Counted from the stretch's first letter, positions 25,035 to 34,378 are shown. The stretch: DNA of 64,000 nt from Allobranchiibius huperziae (GCF_013410455.1 NZ_JACCFW010000001.1:248001-312000), one strand, 5' to 3'. A program made the numbers and translations. Notes: generated by a model from the sequence alone, not told the origin.

Positions 25035-26276
25035 GTGATCGACGTCGTGGGCATCGGGGACGGCGGCGAAGCCGAGCTTTCCCCTCAGAGCCGGGCCCTG
25101 GTGATGGGCGCCCGGACGCTGCTCGGCGGCCGCCGGCACCTGGACCTGGTGCCCGACGTGCCGGGCCAGACCCGTCGCCCGTGGCCCTCGCCGCTGCGCG
25201 AGGGGCTGGCGGCGCTGCTCGCCGAGGTGCACGCCGCCGACGCACCCATCGGGCACGTCGTGGCACTGGCCAGTGGCGACCCGCTGCGCTCCGGCATCGG
25301 CACCACCCTGATCGACCTGCTGGGGGCCGGCGCCGTGCGTGTGCACCCGGGGTTGTCCTCCGAGACGCTCGCGCGGGCCCGGATGGGGTGGTCGGCCGAG
25401 CAGACGACCGTGGTGACGCTCGTCGGCCGCTCACCGGACGGCGTACGCCGTCACCTCGCCCCCGGTGCGCATCTGGTCGTGCTGTGCAGCGACGGGAACA
25501 CGCCCGGGGTGCTGGCCCGCCTGCTGACGCAGCAGGGGTGGGGTGCCTCGTTGATGACGGCGTGGTGGCATCTGGGTGGCGCGGCCGAGGGGTCGTTGCG
25601 CGCATCGGCCGCGGGGTGGTCGGCTGAGCGCACCGCCGACCTGGTGCTGGTCTGCGTGGAGGTCTCCGCGGTATCGGCGTCGGCGTCGCCGTCGACGGCA
25701 GCGGCAGTGGGTCCGGCTCCGGGGCGACCCGAAGCGTCGTTCGAGCACGACGGCCAGATCAGCAAGCGCGACGTACGCGCGTCCGCCCTCGCTCATCTGC
25801 GCCCGACCCCTGGCGGCCATCTGTGGGACCTCGGTGCCGGATCGGGTGCCGTCGGGATCGAGTGGGCCCTGGCCGCGCCCGGTGCCAGCGTGAGCGCGGT
25901 CGAGCGCAACGCGGCGCGTGCCGAGCGGATCCGCAGCAATGCCAGGGAGTTCGGTGTGGTGTCGGACGTCACGGTCGTGGAGTCCGCGTCGATCGACGCG
26001 CTGGCAGATCTCCCGGATCCGGACGCGGTCTTCGTCGGCGGAGGCCTCTCGCCGGCCCTCATCGACGCCGTGCGATCGCGGTTGCGGCCGGGCGGGCGAC
26101 TCGTCGCGCATGCGGTGACCCTGAGCACGGAGGCCCTGCTCGTCGGTGCTCAGGAGCGCTTCGGCGGGGAACTGACGCGCATCAGCATCGAGCGCGCGAC
26201 GTCCCTGGGCGAGCACGTGTCGTGGACACCGTCGCGTGCCGTCGTCCAGTGGAGCTCCACGAAGGGAATGCCGTGA
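25035..26276 (+). CDS. cobL: Precorrin-6Y C5,15-methyltransferase (decarboxylating)
   Basis: Bifunctional CbiE-CbiT type enzyme of 413 residues that methylates C5 and C15 and decarboxylates the C12 acetate. The N-terminal tetrapyrrole methylase domain (about 1-210) starts VVGIGDGGEAELSPQ, with VALASGDPLRSGIG in place of the typical GDP motif. The C-terminal CbiT Rossmann methylase (about 235-405) has ISKRDVRASALAHL, the SAM loop LWDLGAGSGAVGIEWA, and VFVGGGLSP. An Ala/Ser/Pro-rich linker joins the halves. The GTG start appears leaderless. Its ATGCCGTGA end overlaps the GTG of cobM by 4 bp. It transcribes away from the riboswitch operon. Confidence 0.95.
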   Translation: MIDVVGIGDGGEAELSPQSRALVMGARTLLGGRRHLDLVPDVPGQTRRPWPSPLREGLAALLAEVHAADAPIGHVVALASGDPLRSGIGTTLIDLLGAGAVRVHPGLSSETLARARMGWSAEQTTVVTLVGRSPDGVRRHLAPGAHLVVLCSDGNTPGVLARLLTQQGWGASLMTAWWHLGGAAEGSLRASAAGWSAERTADLVLVCVEVSAVSASASPSTAAAVGPAPGRPEASFEHDGQISKRDVRASALAHLRPTPGGHLWDLGAGSGAVGIEWALAAPGASVSAVERNAARAERIRSNAREFGVVSDVTVVESASIDALADLPDPDAVFVGGGLSPALIDAVRSRLRPGGRLVAHAVTLSTEALLVGAQERFGGELTRISIERATSLGEHVSWTPSRAVVQWSSTKGMP

Positions 26277-27013
26277 CCGTGCACTTCATCGGCGCCGGAC
26301 CCGGCGCCGCCGACCTGCTCACGCTGCGCGCGGTGCGGCTGCTCGAACAGAGTCCGGTCTGCCTCTTCGCCGGCACCTACCTGGACGACGCGGTGTTGGC
26401 GCACTGCCCGCCGGACGCCGAGCTCATCGATACCCAGCACCTCAATCTCGACGCGATCACCGACCACCTGGTGGCGGCGACCTCACGCGGCGCCGACGTC
26501 GCACGGCTGTGCTCCGGTGACCCGTCGGTCTACTCCGCGATCGCCGAACAGACCCGGCGCCTGGACCAGGCGGGCGTGGACTGGGACGTGACACCCGGTG
26601 TCCCGGCGTACGCCGCGACCGCAGCCCTGGTGGGGCGGGAGCTCACCGTCCCCGAGGTCGCCCAGTCCGTCGTGCTCACGCGGGTGCAGAAGGACTCCAC
26701 GAAGATGCCCGCGGGCGAGTCGCTCGAGGCGTACGCCGCGACGGGCGCGACGCTGGTGCTGCACCTGGCGATCCGGCACATCGACACGATCGTCGAGCGG
26801 CTGACCCCGCACTACGGCGCGGACTGCCCGGTGGTCATCGGCTCGCAGGTCAGTCAGCCGGCCGAGCTGGTCCTGCGCGGGACGCTGGCCGACATCGCCG
26901 GTCGGGTGCACGAGCACGGCCTGCGGCAGGCGGCGGTCATCCTGGTCGGACCCGCGCTAGGCACCCGTGACTTCGTGGAGTCGCACCTGTACTCCTCGCG
27001 CCCACCCGCCTGA
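26273..27013 (+). CDS. cobM: Precorrin-4 C11-methyltransferase
   Basis: SAM-dependent class-III tetrapyrrole methylase of 246 residues. The start VHFIGAGPGAADLLTLRAV is the canonical P-loop-like SAM motif, with CLFAGTYLDD next. RLCSGDPSVYSAIAEQ, DVTPGVPAYAATAALVGREL and VVLTRVQKDSTKMPAGESL are distinctive for CobM/CbiF. It is coupled to cobL by a GTGA overlap. It ends just one base before a long hairpin that separates it from the convergent cobIJ gene. Confidence 0.96.
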   Translation: MTVHFIGAGPGAADLLTLRAVRLLEQSPVCLFAGTYLDDAVLAHCPPDAELIDTQHLNLDAITDHLVAATSRGADVARLCSGDPSVYSAIAEQTRRLDQAGVDWDVTPGVPAYAATAALVGRELTVPEVAQSVVLTRVQKDSTKMPAGESLEAYAATGATLVLHLAIRHIDTIVERLTPHYGADCPVVIGSQVSQPAELVLRGTLADIAGRVHEHGLRQAAVILVGPALGTRDFVESHLYSSRPPA

Positions 27014-27063
27014 TTTTGGACATGCACCGCGGGTCACATCTGACCCGCCGTGCATGTCCAAAA
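27014..27063. terminator. Long hairpin between convergent cobM and cobIJ
   Basis: A 23-bp stem with a single mismatch: the left arm at 27014-27036 begins TTTTGGACATGCA, the right arm at 27041-27063 ends TGCATGTCCAAAA, and the loop is 4 nt. It fills almost the whole 52-bp intergenic space. T-runs lie at the 5' side of either strand, not after the stem, so it is not a classic U-tailed terminator, but it is symmetrical and fits both converging transcripts. Confidence 0.65.
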
Positions 27064-27065
27064 AC

Positions 27066-28598
27066 TCAGGGCTGAGCGACGGAGCGCGGCGTCCAGACCT
27101 GGCCGCCCGGCGTGACCCGGGTGGAGCACGCCCCGATGATCACCAGGCACTTCATGTCGACCGTGTCGGGGTCGAACTCGCCCAGCGTGGTTACGACGGC
27201 CGACTCCTCGGCGCGGCCGACGTCGCGCGCGATGACGACCACGGTGTCGGCGGACTTCACATCGAGTAGCGCGGCGCGCGCAGTGTGCAGCTGGTCGGGC
27301 CGGGACCGCGAGCGGGGGTTGTAGAGCGCGATCACGAGGTCGGCGGCGGCCGCCGCACGGAGGCGTGCCTCCAGCACCGACCAGGGCTTGAGCCGGTCCG
27401 AGAGGCTCATCACGGCGAAGTCCGCGCCGAGCGGAGCGCCGACGAGCGCCGCGGCGGCCTGCGCTGCTGTAAGCCCCGGTACGACGTGGACCGGCACCTC
27501 GGCGTACGCCGTGCCACCTGCCTCGGCGGCCTCGAAGACCGCAGCCGCCATGCCGAATACCCCTGCGTCGCCGCCGGATACGACCGCGACGTCGACACCA
27601 GCGGCAGCCAGGTCGAGCGCGTCGCGCGCCCGGTCGACCTCGACGGTGTTGCCGCTCGCATGGCGGGTGAGACCGACGCGCTGCGGCACCCGCTCGACGT
27701 ACGGCGCGTACCCCACGACGTGGTCGACCTCGGCCAGGATCGCGCTCGCCTCGGGCGTGAGCCAGCGGTCCGGGCCCGGGCCGAGGCCGACGACGTGGAC
27801 GGTGCCGGTGGTCGATGTGGGAGGCGCTTGCTCCGCCGCTGGGGCCGCTCGTCCTGCGGCATCCGCCCGCCGGTCCTGACCCGGGACGATCACGATCGAC
27901 ATGTACGGGACGGTCGACGGATCGACATCGGCCGCGGGCAGCACGCGTTGGCCGTCACGGGTGGCGCGTTCGACGTAGACCGCCCGATCGAGCAGGCCGG
28001 CCTGCCGTAGCGCCTCGCGCACGTTGGCGAACGTGCGGCCGAGCTTCATCACGACGGCGGCGTCGGTGTCGGCGAGACGACGCGCGAGCTCGGCGACGGG
28101 CAGCGTGCCCGACAGAACGGTCAGCACGTCCTCGTGACGGGCGAGGGCGTGCGCGGACACGGCGGTCGCCCCGGACACCGCGGTCACGCCTGGGACGACC
28201 TCGGTGGGAAAGCTGTCGGCGAGGCGATCGTGCAGATACATGAACGACCCGTAGAACATCGGATCACCCTCTGCCAGAACGACGACCGAGCGGCCGGCCT
28301 CGAGGTGCGCGCGCAACCTCGCCGCGCACTCGTCGTAGAACTCCGCGAGCCACCCGTGGTAGCCGGCCGGGTGCTCCACCGCGCCGGTCGTGACCGGGTA
28401 GCGCAGCTCTTCCTCCTGGACGCCCGCCGGGATCAGGTCGGCGGCGATGGCACGCGCGATCGATGACTTGCCGGTGCCCGCGTGATAGGCGATCACGTCG
28501 GCGGAATCGATGAGCCGGGCCGCCTTGAGCGTGATCAGGTCGGGGTCGCCGGGGCCGAGGCCCACGCCGTACAGGTGCCCGATGATGTTGCTGCTCAT
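27066..28598 (-). CDS. Precorrin-2 C20-methyltransferase / precorrin-3B C17-methyltransferase fusion
   Basis: CobI-CobJ fusion of 510 residues. Residues about 7-240 are CobI: YGVGLGPGDPDLITLKAARL, AYHAGTGKSSIARAIAADL, VLAEGDPMFYGSFMYLHDRL and VPGVTAVSGA. Residues about 272-505 are CobJ: VHVVGLGPGPDRWLTPEA, VVSGGDAGVFGMAAAVFEA, VVPGLTAAQAAAALVGAPLG, DFAVMSLSDRLKPW and LYNPRSRSRP. A 30-residue Ala-rich linker separates them. Such fusions are known in actinobacteria (CobIJ of mycobacteria). The ATG at 28598 overlaps the cobH stop by 4 bp (ATGA); it is the last gene of the cobG-cobH-cobIJ unit. Confidence 0.96.
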   Translation of the reverse strand: MSSNIIGHLYGVGLGPGDPDLITLKAARLIDSADVIAYHAGTGKSSIARAIAADLIPAGVQEEELRYPVTTGAVEHPAGYHGWLAEFYDECAARLRAHLEAGRSVVVLAEGDPMFYGSFMYLHDRLADSFPTEVVPGVTAVSGATAVSAHALARHEDVLTVLSGTLPVAELARRLADTDAAVVMKLGRTFANVREALRQAGLLDRAVYVERATRDGQRVLPAADVDPSTVPYMSIVIVPGQDRRADAAGRAAPAAEQAPPTSTTGTVHVVGLGPGPDRWLTPEASAILAEVDHVVGYAPYVERVPQRVGLTRHASGNTVEVDRARDALDLAAAGVDVAVVSGGDAGVFGMAAAVFEAAEAGGTAYAEVPVHVVPGLTAAQAAAALVGAPLGADFAVMSLSDRLKPWSVLEARLRAAAAADLVIALYNPRSRSRPDQLHTARAALLDVKSADTVVVIARDVGRAEESAVVTTLGEFDPDTVDMKCLVIIGACSTRVTPGGQVWTPRSVAQP

Positions 28599-29269
28599 GC
28601 GAGTTCGGACTCCGTGGCGAGCGCGTTGACAGCGGCCGACGCCATCGCCGACCCGCCGCGGTGGCCGTGCACGGTGATCCACGGGATCTGCCCACCGCCC
28701 GGCAGGACGTGTTCGGCCAGGGCGACCTTGGACTCGGCCGACCCGATGAATCCGACCGGCATCCCGACGATCGCCGCCGGTCGCGGGCCGCCGTCCATCA
28801 CGACTTCGAGCAGGTGGAAGAGCGCGGTGGGTGCGTTGCCGATGGCGACGACGGCCCCGTCGAGGCGCTCGTCCCACAGCGACACCGCCGCCGCGGCGCG
28901 CGTGGTGTGCCACTGCTTCGCGAGCGCAGGCACGCGGGCGTCGCGCAGGGTGCACAACACCTCGTTGTGTGCCGGCATCCGGCGAGCGGTGACCCCGGAG
29001 GCGAGCATCACCGAATCGGTGAACACCGCTGCGCCCGAACGCAATGCGTGCCGCGCCGCGGTGACGACATCGGATGAGGCGGCGACCGCGGGCACGATGT
29101 CGACGTCCCCGCAGGCATGCACGATCCGGGTCACGACGACCCGCAGGTCGGCTGGGACCGCGGACAGGTCGGCCTGCTCGCGGACCATGCCGAAGGAGCG
29201 GCGGTAGATCTCCGCGCCGTCGGCCACATAGTCGTAGCGACGGGTGGGTGGGCTCGGGTCGGCGTTCAT
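28595..29269 (-). CDS. cobH: Precorrin-8X methylmutase
   Basis: Enzyme of 224 residues that moves the C11 methyl to C12, giving hydrogenobyrinic acid. Diagnostic stretches are YRRSFGMVREQADL near the start, VTRIVHACGDVDI, TDSVMLASGV, the segment RRMPAHNEVLC with the His that helps the shift, AIGNAPTALFHLLEV and GMPVGFIGSAESK. It is coupled at both ends by 4-bp overlaps (cobG upstream, cobIJ downstream). No separate promoter is visible. Confidence 0.96.
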   Translation of the reverse strand: MNADPSPPTRRYDYVADGAEIYRRSFGMVREQADLSAVPADLRVVVTRIVHACGDVDIVPAVAASSDVVTAARHALRSGAAVFTDSVMLASGVTARRMPAHNEVLCTLRDARVPALAKQWHTTRAAAAVSLWDERLDGAVVAIGNAPTALFHLLEVVMDGGPRPAAIVGMPVGFIGSAESKVALAEHVLPGGGQIPWITVHGHRGGSAMASAAVNALATESELA

Positions 29270-30354
29270 CGAGGGTCTCCAGAGGCGGCAACGACCTGGT
29301 GCACGTCGGTCGGTGCCACGAGGGTGAGGTGGTCGGACGACGGCTCGCCGCAACGGCGTTCGCATCCGACGACGTGGACACGGGGTCCGGCCCCGGTCAT
29401 CCGAGCGGTTGCCGATGTGGCGAGGTCGAGGGTGTGGGTCTGGGTGCGGGCGCAGTAGGGCGCGCCGACGCACGCGGTGATCCGCGACCAGGGGGAGGCG
29501 CCGGTGATGACCAACCCGGCGTCGCGCAGACGAGACGGGTCGGCCGCCGCGCCAGGTACGACGAACGACTTCCACGGGGTGAGCACCACCTCGTCGGCGA
29601 ACGCGGCGATGGCGTCGAGATGGGCGGGTCGCAGCATCCCGAGCGGGACGCCGACCACCAGGTCGTCGCCGGCCGGGCCGGGCGGGAGCGGCGCGGGCGG
29701 GTGCACGTCGTACGGGTGCATCCCCTCGAAGACGGGGGAGCCGGTGGGTAGGTCGCGGACGTTCCAGACGTCGTCGCCTGAGCGGTGGTCGAGGAAGAGG
29801 TGGGCGCGGCGGATGAGTTCGGAGACCGCGTCGACCGACCGGACCTCGATCGCGTGACCGCCGGCGAGGACGAGGCCCTCGTCTGCGTCGAGCGCCTGGT
29901 AGGCCAGGTCCCACCCCTCGGTGAGCACTGAGCCGGACCGGTCGCTGAGCGCGAAGAGGAACCGCCCCGGCAGCCGTGCGAGCACCGGATCGTCGGTGAT
30001 CGCGGTATCGAGTGATTCCACGAGCGGGCGCAGAGATATGGCCAGCGGCGCGGACAGGATGTTGCGTACCCGCTCATGGGAGGCGCTGGGAAGGAGCCCG
30101 GTCGCCTCGATCCGCTCGATCAGCACCTGGGGCAGCGGATCCGGAAGAGCGCGCAGTTGCAGGTTGCCGCGGCTGGTCAGCTGCACCACGGGTGCGCCGT
30201 ACTCGGTGGCGATTCCCATGACGTCGCCGAGCACGTCGACACCGATCCGGCCGCCGGGCACGCGCAGCCGCACGAGGGCGCCGTCGCCCGCGACGAACGG
30301 GCGCAGCACCCCCGGGCAGCGGTCGCCACCGTCGGGGCGGGCTCGGGAAGTCAC
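29266..30354 (-). CDS. cobG: Precorrin-3B synthase
   Basis: Monooxygenase of the nitrite/sulfite reductase half-repeat family, 362 residues, which uses O2 to form the gamma-lactone of precorrin-3B. Its presence marks the aerobic pathway. The N-terminal ferredoxin-like half has LVRLRVPGGRI and VVQLTSRGNLQLRAL. The Fe-S cluster Cys pattern is CVGAPYC and, further on, CERRC. The GTG at 30354 is 7 nt from a TAGGCT -10 box and so appears leaderless. First gene of cobG-cobH-cobIJ. Confidence 0.93.
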   Translation of the reverse strand: MTSRARPDGGDRCPGVLRPFVAGDGALVRLRVPGGRIGVDVLGDVMGIATEYGAPVVQLTSRGNLQLRALPDPLPQVLIERIEATGLLPSASHERVRNILSAPLAISLRPLVESLDTAITDDPVLARLPGRFLFALSDRSGSVLTEGWDLAYQALDADEGLVLAGGHAIEVRSVDAVSELIRRAHLFLDHRSGDDVWNVRDLPTGSPVFEGMHPYDVHPPAPLPPGPAGDDLVVGVPLGMLRPAHLDAIAAFADEVVLTPWKSFVVPGAAADPSRLRDAGLVITGASPWSRITACVGAPYCARTQTHTLDLATSATARMTGAGPRVHVVGCERRCGEPSSDHLTLVAPTDVHQVVAASGDPR

Positions 30355-30360
30355 CGGGTG

Positions 30361-30366
30361 AGCCTA
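30361..30366 (-). promoter_or_regulatory. -10 box of cobG, leaderless
   Basis: TAGGCT on the minus strand ends 7 nt before the GTG of cobG. A second TAGGCT lies at 30455-30460. No riboswitch is seen on this strand, so cobG-cobH-cobIJ may escape direct B12 control. Confidence 0.5.
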
Positions 30367-30420
30367 AGTCGGCCCGTCGTGCCGGGCGTCAACTGCCCGA
30401 CCGAGCCCCTGAGGTATGCA

Positions 30421-30483
30421 GCGGGAGGAGACCCGTCGCCCGCAGGCCGCTGTCAGCCTAAATCGGGGCACATCTCCTCCCGC
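30421..30483. repeat. 11-bp perfect inverted repeat between cobG and the cobN riboswitch
   Basis: GCGGGAGGAGA at 30421-30431 and TCTCCTCCCGC at 30473-30483, 41 bp apart. It lies upstream of the cobG -10 box and before the riboswitch on the other strand. It could be an operator pair, or a hairpin in a long cobN leader. The spacer contains a TAGGCT copy. Function unknown. Confidence 0.5.
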
Positions 30484-30570
30484 CGTACACGCGGCGCCGG
30501 GCGCACGACCGGACGGACGGCGTATGCAGCCTGTGGTGGGCCGCAACCTGGTCGGCGGGTAGGTAGGCTG

Positions 30571-30675
30571 CGGGCGGTACACGCTCGCGGAACCCGGTGA
30601 AAGTCCGGGACGGTCCCGCCACTGTGAACCGGGGATGTCGCCCGGTGAGTCAGGTACGCGGGCGCGCACCGCCGC
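30571..30675 (+). promoter_or_regulatory. Cobalamin riboswitch controlling cobN-bluB/cobT-kynU
   Basis: The conserved cobalamin core is present: GAACCCGGTGAAAGTCCGG followed by GACGGTCCCGCCACTGTGAA, then the B12 box-like GAGTCAGGTACGCGGGC. The outer P1 helix is G/C-rich and its exact limits are uncertain. The 67 nt between it and the cobN ATG hold complementary GCCCCG and CGGGGC stretches and the AAGGAG ribosome-binding site, so translational control is plausible. Confidence 0.93.
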
Positions 30676-30742
30676 CCCGGAACGGGTGCGGCCCTCAGCA
30701 CGAACTGCCAGCTCGGGGCGCGGACCCCGGCCAAGGAGACTG

Positions 30743-33700
30743 ATGCCTCGCGTCGCCCTGTTGTCCACCTCGGACACCGACCTCTTGAGCGCCCGGGCCA
30801 GCGGCGCCGACTACCTCTTCGCCAACCCGGCCCGCTCCGCGCACACCGAGATGGGTGCGGCGATCGAGGGCGCCGATGTGATCGTCGCCCGCATCCTCGG
30901 CGGCCCGCAGGATCTGTGCAGCGGCTTCCGCCGGTTCGCCGAGACCGACGTGCCGATGGTGGTGCTCGGCGGCGAGCAGACCCCGAACGCGGCGCTGATG
31001 GAGTGCTCGCGGCACGTGCCGGCGGGCATCGTGGCCGAGGCGCACCGCTACCTCGCGCAGGGTGGCCCCGCCAACCTCGCCAACCTGCACGCGTTCCTGT
31101 CCGACACCCTCCTGCTGAGCGGTGAGGGCTTCGAACCGCCGTTGGAGCTGCCCGTCTGGGGAGTGCTCGACCGCGCCGAGCCCGCCCCGCTCGAGCGCGT
31201 ACGACCGCGCGTCGGCGTGCTCTTCTACCGCGCCCAGCAGGCCGCCGGGAACGTCGCCCACATCCACGCGCTCTGCGACGCGATCGACGCGGCAGGCGGC
31301 ACCGGCGTGCCGATCTTCGCCACCTCCCTGCGCGACGCCCCACAGGATCTGTTGGACCACCTCGCCACGCTCGACACCCTCGTGACCACCGTCCTCGCGG
31401 CCGGCGGCACCCGCCCGGCCGGCGCGCAGGCCGGCGGCGAGGACGAGACCTGGGACGTGCAGGCGCTCGCGGCCCTCGACATCCCGATCATCCAGGGACT
31501 CGCGCTGACCTGGAGCCGCGCCGACTGGGCGGCGTCGGACGAGGGCATGTCCCCGCTCGACGTCGCCACCCAGGTCGCGGTGCCCGAGTTCGACGGACGC
31601 CTCATCACCGTCCCGTTCTCGTTCAAGGAGGTCGACGCCGACGGCCTGCCGCACTACGTCGCCGACCCCGAGCGCTGCGACCGGGTCGCCGGGATCGCCG
31701 TCAACCACGGTCGCCTGCGGCACACCCCGGTCGGCGAACGCAAGATCGCGCTGGTCCTCTCGGCGTACCCGACCAAGCACTCCCGCATCGGCAACGCGGT
31801 CGGCCTGGACACCCCCGTCTCCACCATCCGGCTGCTGCGCGAGATGCGCGCGGCCGGCTACGACCTCGGCCCGCGCGGTGCGATCCCCGGGCTCGACGAC
31901 GTGCAGCCCATCGAGGGCGAGGCGCTCGACACCACGGCCGGCAACGCCCTGGTGCACGCTCTGATCGCCGCGGGCGGGCAGGACCCCGACTGGCTCACCC
32001 AGGAGCAGATCGAGGGTGCGCTCGTGCGGATCCCCGCGAGCCGGTACGCCGAGTGGTTCGGCCGGGTGCCCACCGACCTGCAGGAGGCGATGGAGCAGCA
32101 CTGGGGTCCGGCTCCCGGCTCCCTCTATGTGGACAAGACCACCGATCCCGATGGTGAGATCTTCTCTGCCGCAATGGTGTCCGGCAATCTCGTCATCCTG
32201 GTGCAGCCGCCGCGCGGCTTCGGTGAGAACCCGATCGCGATCTACCACGACCCCGACCTGCCGCCCACGCACCACTACCTCGCGACGTACCGCTGGATCG
32301 AGGAGGAGTTCGGCGCGCACGCGGTCGTGCACGTGGGCAAGCACGGCAACCTGGAGTGGCTGTCGGGCAAGAACCTCGCGATGTCGCCCTCCTGCGGCAC
32401 CGACGCGGCACTCGGCAACCTGCCGCTGATCTACCCCTTCCTGGTCAACGACCCGGGCGAGGGCACTCAGGCCAAGCGCCGCGCGCACGCCACGATCGTC
32501 GACCACCTGATCCCGCCGATGGCCCGCGCGGAGGCGTACGGCGATATCGAGCGCCTCGAGCAGCTGCTCGACGACTACGGCAACGCCTCGGTGATGGACC
32601 CGCCCAAGGCCGCCGCGCTGCGCGGGGAGATCTGGACGCTGATCCAGGCGGCCAAGCTCGACCAGGATCTGCAGCTGACCGACCGCCCGGACGACGAGTC
32701 GTTCGACGACTTCGTGATGCACATCGACGGGTGGCTCTGCGAGATCAAGGACGTCCAGATCCGCGACGGGCTCCACGTCCTCGGCGAAGCGCCGTCCGGT
32801 GAGGGCCTGATCAACCTGGTGCTCGCGGTGCTGCGCGCCAGCCAGGTCTTCGGCGGCCGCGACAACGGCGTGCCCGGGCTGCGCGCCTCCCTCGGCCTCG
32901 TCGAGGGCGCGTCGTCCGGTGAGACCGACCGTGTCGAAGCGCTGGCGCACGAGCTCGTACGCCGCCTCGCGGAGTCGTCGTGGGACGCCGGCTCTGTCGA
33001 CGCGATCGTCGACGCCGTGGTGGGAGAACCCAACCCGGGTGCATCGGCATCACTGGAGTTCGCCTGCCGTGAGGTCGTGCCGCGTCTGGCGGAGACCATC
33101 CGCGAGCTGCCGATGGTGCTGCACGCGCTCGACGGCGGCTACGTGCCGGCCGGTCCGTCCGGGTCGCCGCTGCGCGGTCTGGTCAACGTGCTGCCGACCG
33201 GCCGCAACTTCTACTCCGTGGACCCCAAGGCGATCCCCTCACGCCTCGCGTACGGCACCGGCGCGGCCATGGCCGACTCGCTGCTGGCGCGCTACCAGGA
33301 GGAGAGCGGGGAGTACCCCGAATCGGTGGGGCTGTCGGTGTGGGGTACCTCGGCGATGCGCACCTCCGGCGACGACATCGGCGAAGTGCTGGCGCTGCTC
33401 GGCGTGCTGCCGGTCTGGGACGAGGCGTCCCGCCGGGTGGTCGGTCTCGACCCCCTGTCGCTGGCCGAGTTGGGTCGCCCGCGCATCGACGTCACGGTGC
33501 GCATCTCCGGCTTCTTCCGCGACGCGTTCCCGCACGTCATCAGCATGCTGGACGACGCGGTGCAGCTCGTGGCGGGTCTGGACGAGCCGGTCGAGTCCAA
33601 CTTCGTGCGCAAGCACGCGCTCGCCGACATCGAGGCGCACGGTGACGAACGCCGTTCGCGCACCAGGATCTTCGGTTCCAAGCCCGGCGCGTACGGCGCG

Positions 33701-34378
33701 GGCATCCTGCAGCTGGTCGAGTCCGGCACCTGGCGCGACGACGCCGACCTGGCCGAGGTCTACACGCAGTGGGGCGGCTTCGCCTACGGGCGCGGGCTGG
33801 ACGGCGTACCGGCGCGCGACGACATGGAGCGCAACTACCGGCGCATCCAGGTCGCCGCGAAGAACATCGACAACCGCGAGTCGGACATCCTCGATTCCGA
33901 CGACTACTTCCAGTACCACGGCGGCATGGTCGCAGTCGTGCGCTCGCTGACTGGGTCGGAACCCAAGGCGTACGTAGGGGATTCGACGTCACCGGACTCG
34001 GTGCGCACCCGCACTCTGCAGGAGGAGACCAACCGCATCTTCCGCGCGCGCGTGGTCAACCCCCGCTGGATCAGCGCGATGCAGCGGCACGGGTACAAGG
34101 GCGCGTTCGAGCTCGCGGCGACCGTGGACTACCTCTTCGGATTCGACGTCACGGCCGGGGTGGTGCAGGACTGGATGTACGAGACCCTCGCCCAGGAGTA
34201 CGTGCTCGACAAGACCAACCGCGACTTCATGCAGCACGCCAACCCGTGGGCGCTGCGCGGCATCGTGGAGAAGCTCGGCGAGGCCGCCGACCGTGGACTG
34301 TGGGAGTCGCCGGACCCTGAGCTCGTCGCGGCAATGCAGCAGGTCTACCTCGATGTCGAGGGGCAACTCGAGGAATGA
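30743..34378 (+). CDS. cobN: Cobaltochelatase subunit CobN
   Basis: Large subunit of the ATP-dependent cobaltochelatase that inserts Co2+ into hydrogenobyrinic acid a,c-diamide; 1211 residues, normal for the family. Recognised by RPRVGVLFYRAQQAAGN (about 154-170), PTKHSRIGNAVGLDTP, VHVGKHGNLEWLSGKNLA, LMPR-like NDPGEGTQAKRRAHA, and the C-terminal SVWGTSAMRTSGDDI, RPRIDVTVRISGFFRDAFP and NPRWISAMQRHGYKGAFELA. The ATG at 30743 follows an AAGGAG site; a frame opening at 30635 would run through the riboswitch. Its motor should be the chlI-chlD fusion encoded 6 kb away on the other strand, also under a riboswitch. Confidence 0.97.
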   Translation: MPRVALLSTSDTDLLSARASGADYLFANPARSAHTEMGAAIEGADVIVARILGGPQDLCSGFRRFAETDVPMVVLGGEQTPNAALMECSRHVPAGIVAEAHRYLAQGGPANLANLHAFLSDTLLLSGEGFEPPLELPVWGVLDRAEPAPLERVRPRVGVLFYRAQQAAGNVAHIHALCDAIDAAGGTGVPIFATSLRDAPQDLLDHLATLDTLVTTVLAAGGTRPAGAQAGGEDETWDVQALAALDIPIIQGLALTWSRADWAASDEGMSPLDVATQVAVPEFDGRLITVPFSFKEVDADGLPHYVADPERCDRVAGIAVNHGRLRHTPVGERKIALVLSAYPTKHSRIGNAVGLDTPVSTIRLLREMRAAGYDLGPRGAIPGLDDVQPIEGEALDTTAGNALVHALIAAGGQDPDWLTQEQIEGALVRIPASRYAEWFGRVPTDLQEAMEQHWGPAPGSLYVDKTTDPDGEIFSAAMVSGNLVILVQPPRGFGENPIAIYHDPDLPPTHHYLATYRWIEEEFGAHAVVHVGKHGNLEWLSGKNLAMSPSCGTDAALGNLPLIYPFLVNDPGEGTQAKRRAHATIVDHLIPPMARAEAYGDIERLEQLLDDYGNASVMDPPKAAALRGEIWTLIQAAKLDQDLQLTDRPDDESFDDFVMHIDGWLCEIKDVQIRDGLHVLGEAPSGEGLINLVLAVLRASQVFGGRDNGVPGLRASLGLVEGASSGETDRVEALAHELVRRLAESSWDAGSVDAIVDAVVGEPNPGASASLEFACREVVPRLAETIRELPMVLHALDGGYVPAGPSGSPLRGLVNVLPTGRNFYSVDPKAIPSRLAYGTGAAMADSLLARYQEESGEYPESVGLSVWGTSAMRTSGDDIGEVLALLGVLPVWDEASRRVVGLDPLSLAELGRPRIDVTVRISGFFRDAFPHVISMLDDAVQLVAGLDEPVESNFVRKHALADIEAHGDERRSRTRIFGSKPGAYGAGILQLVESGTWRDDADLAEVYTQWGGFAYGRGLDGVPARDDMERNYRRIQVAAKNIDNRESDILDSDDYFQYHGGMVAVVRSLTGSEPKAYVGDSTSPDSVRTRTLQEETNRIFRARVVNPRWISAMQRHGYKGAFELAATVDYLFGFDVTAGVVQDWMYETLAQEYVLDKTNRDFMQHANPWALRGIVEKLGEAADRGLWESPDPELVAAMQQVYLDVEGQLEE

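Noticed and set aside
30695-32950. Long open frame of 751 codons antisense to cobN
   Set aside because: It is a mirror of cobN third-position GC bias. The translation is His/Val/Arg-rich with no family motif, and cobN is conserved over its full length.
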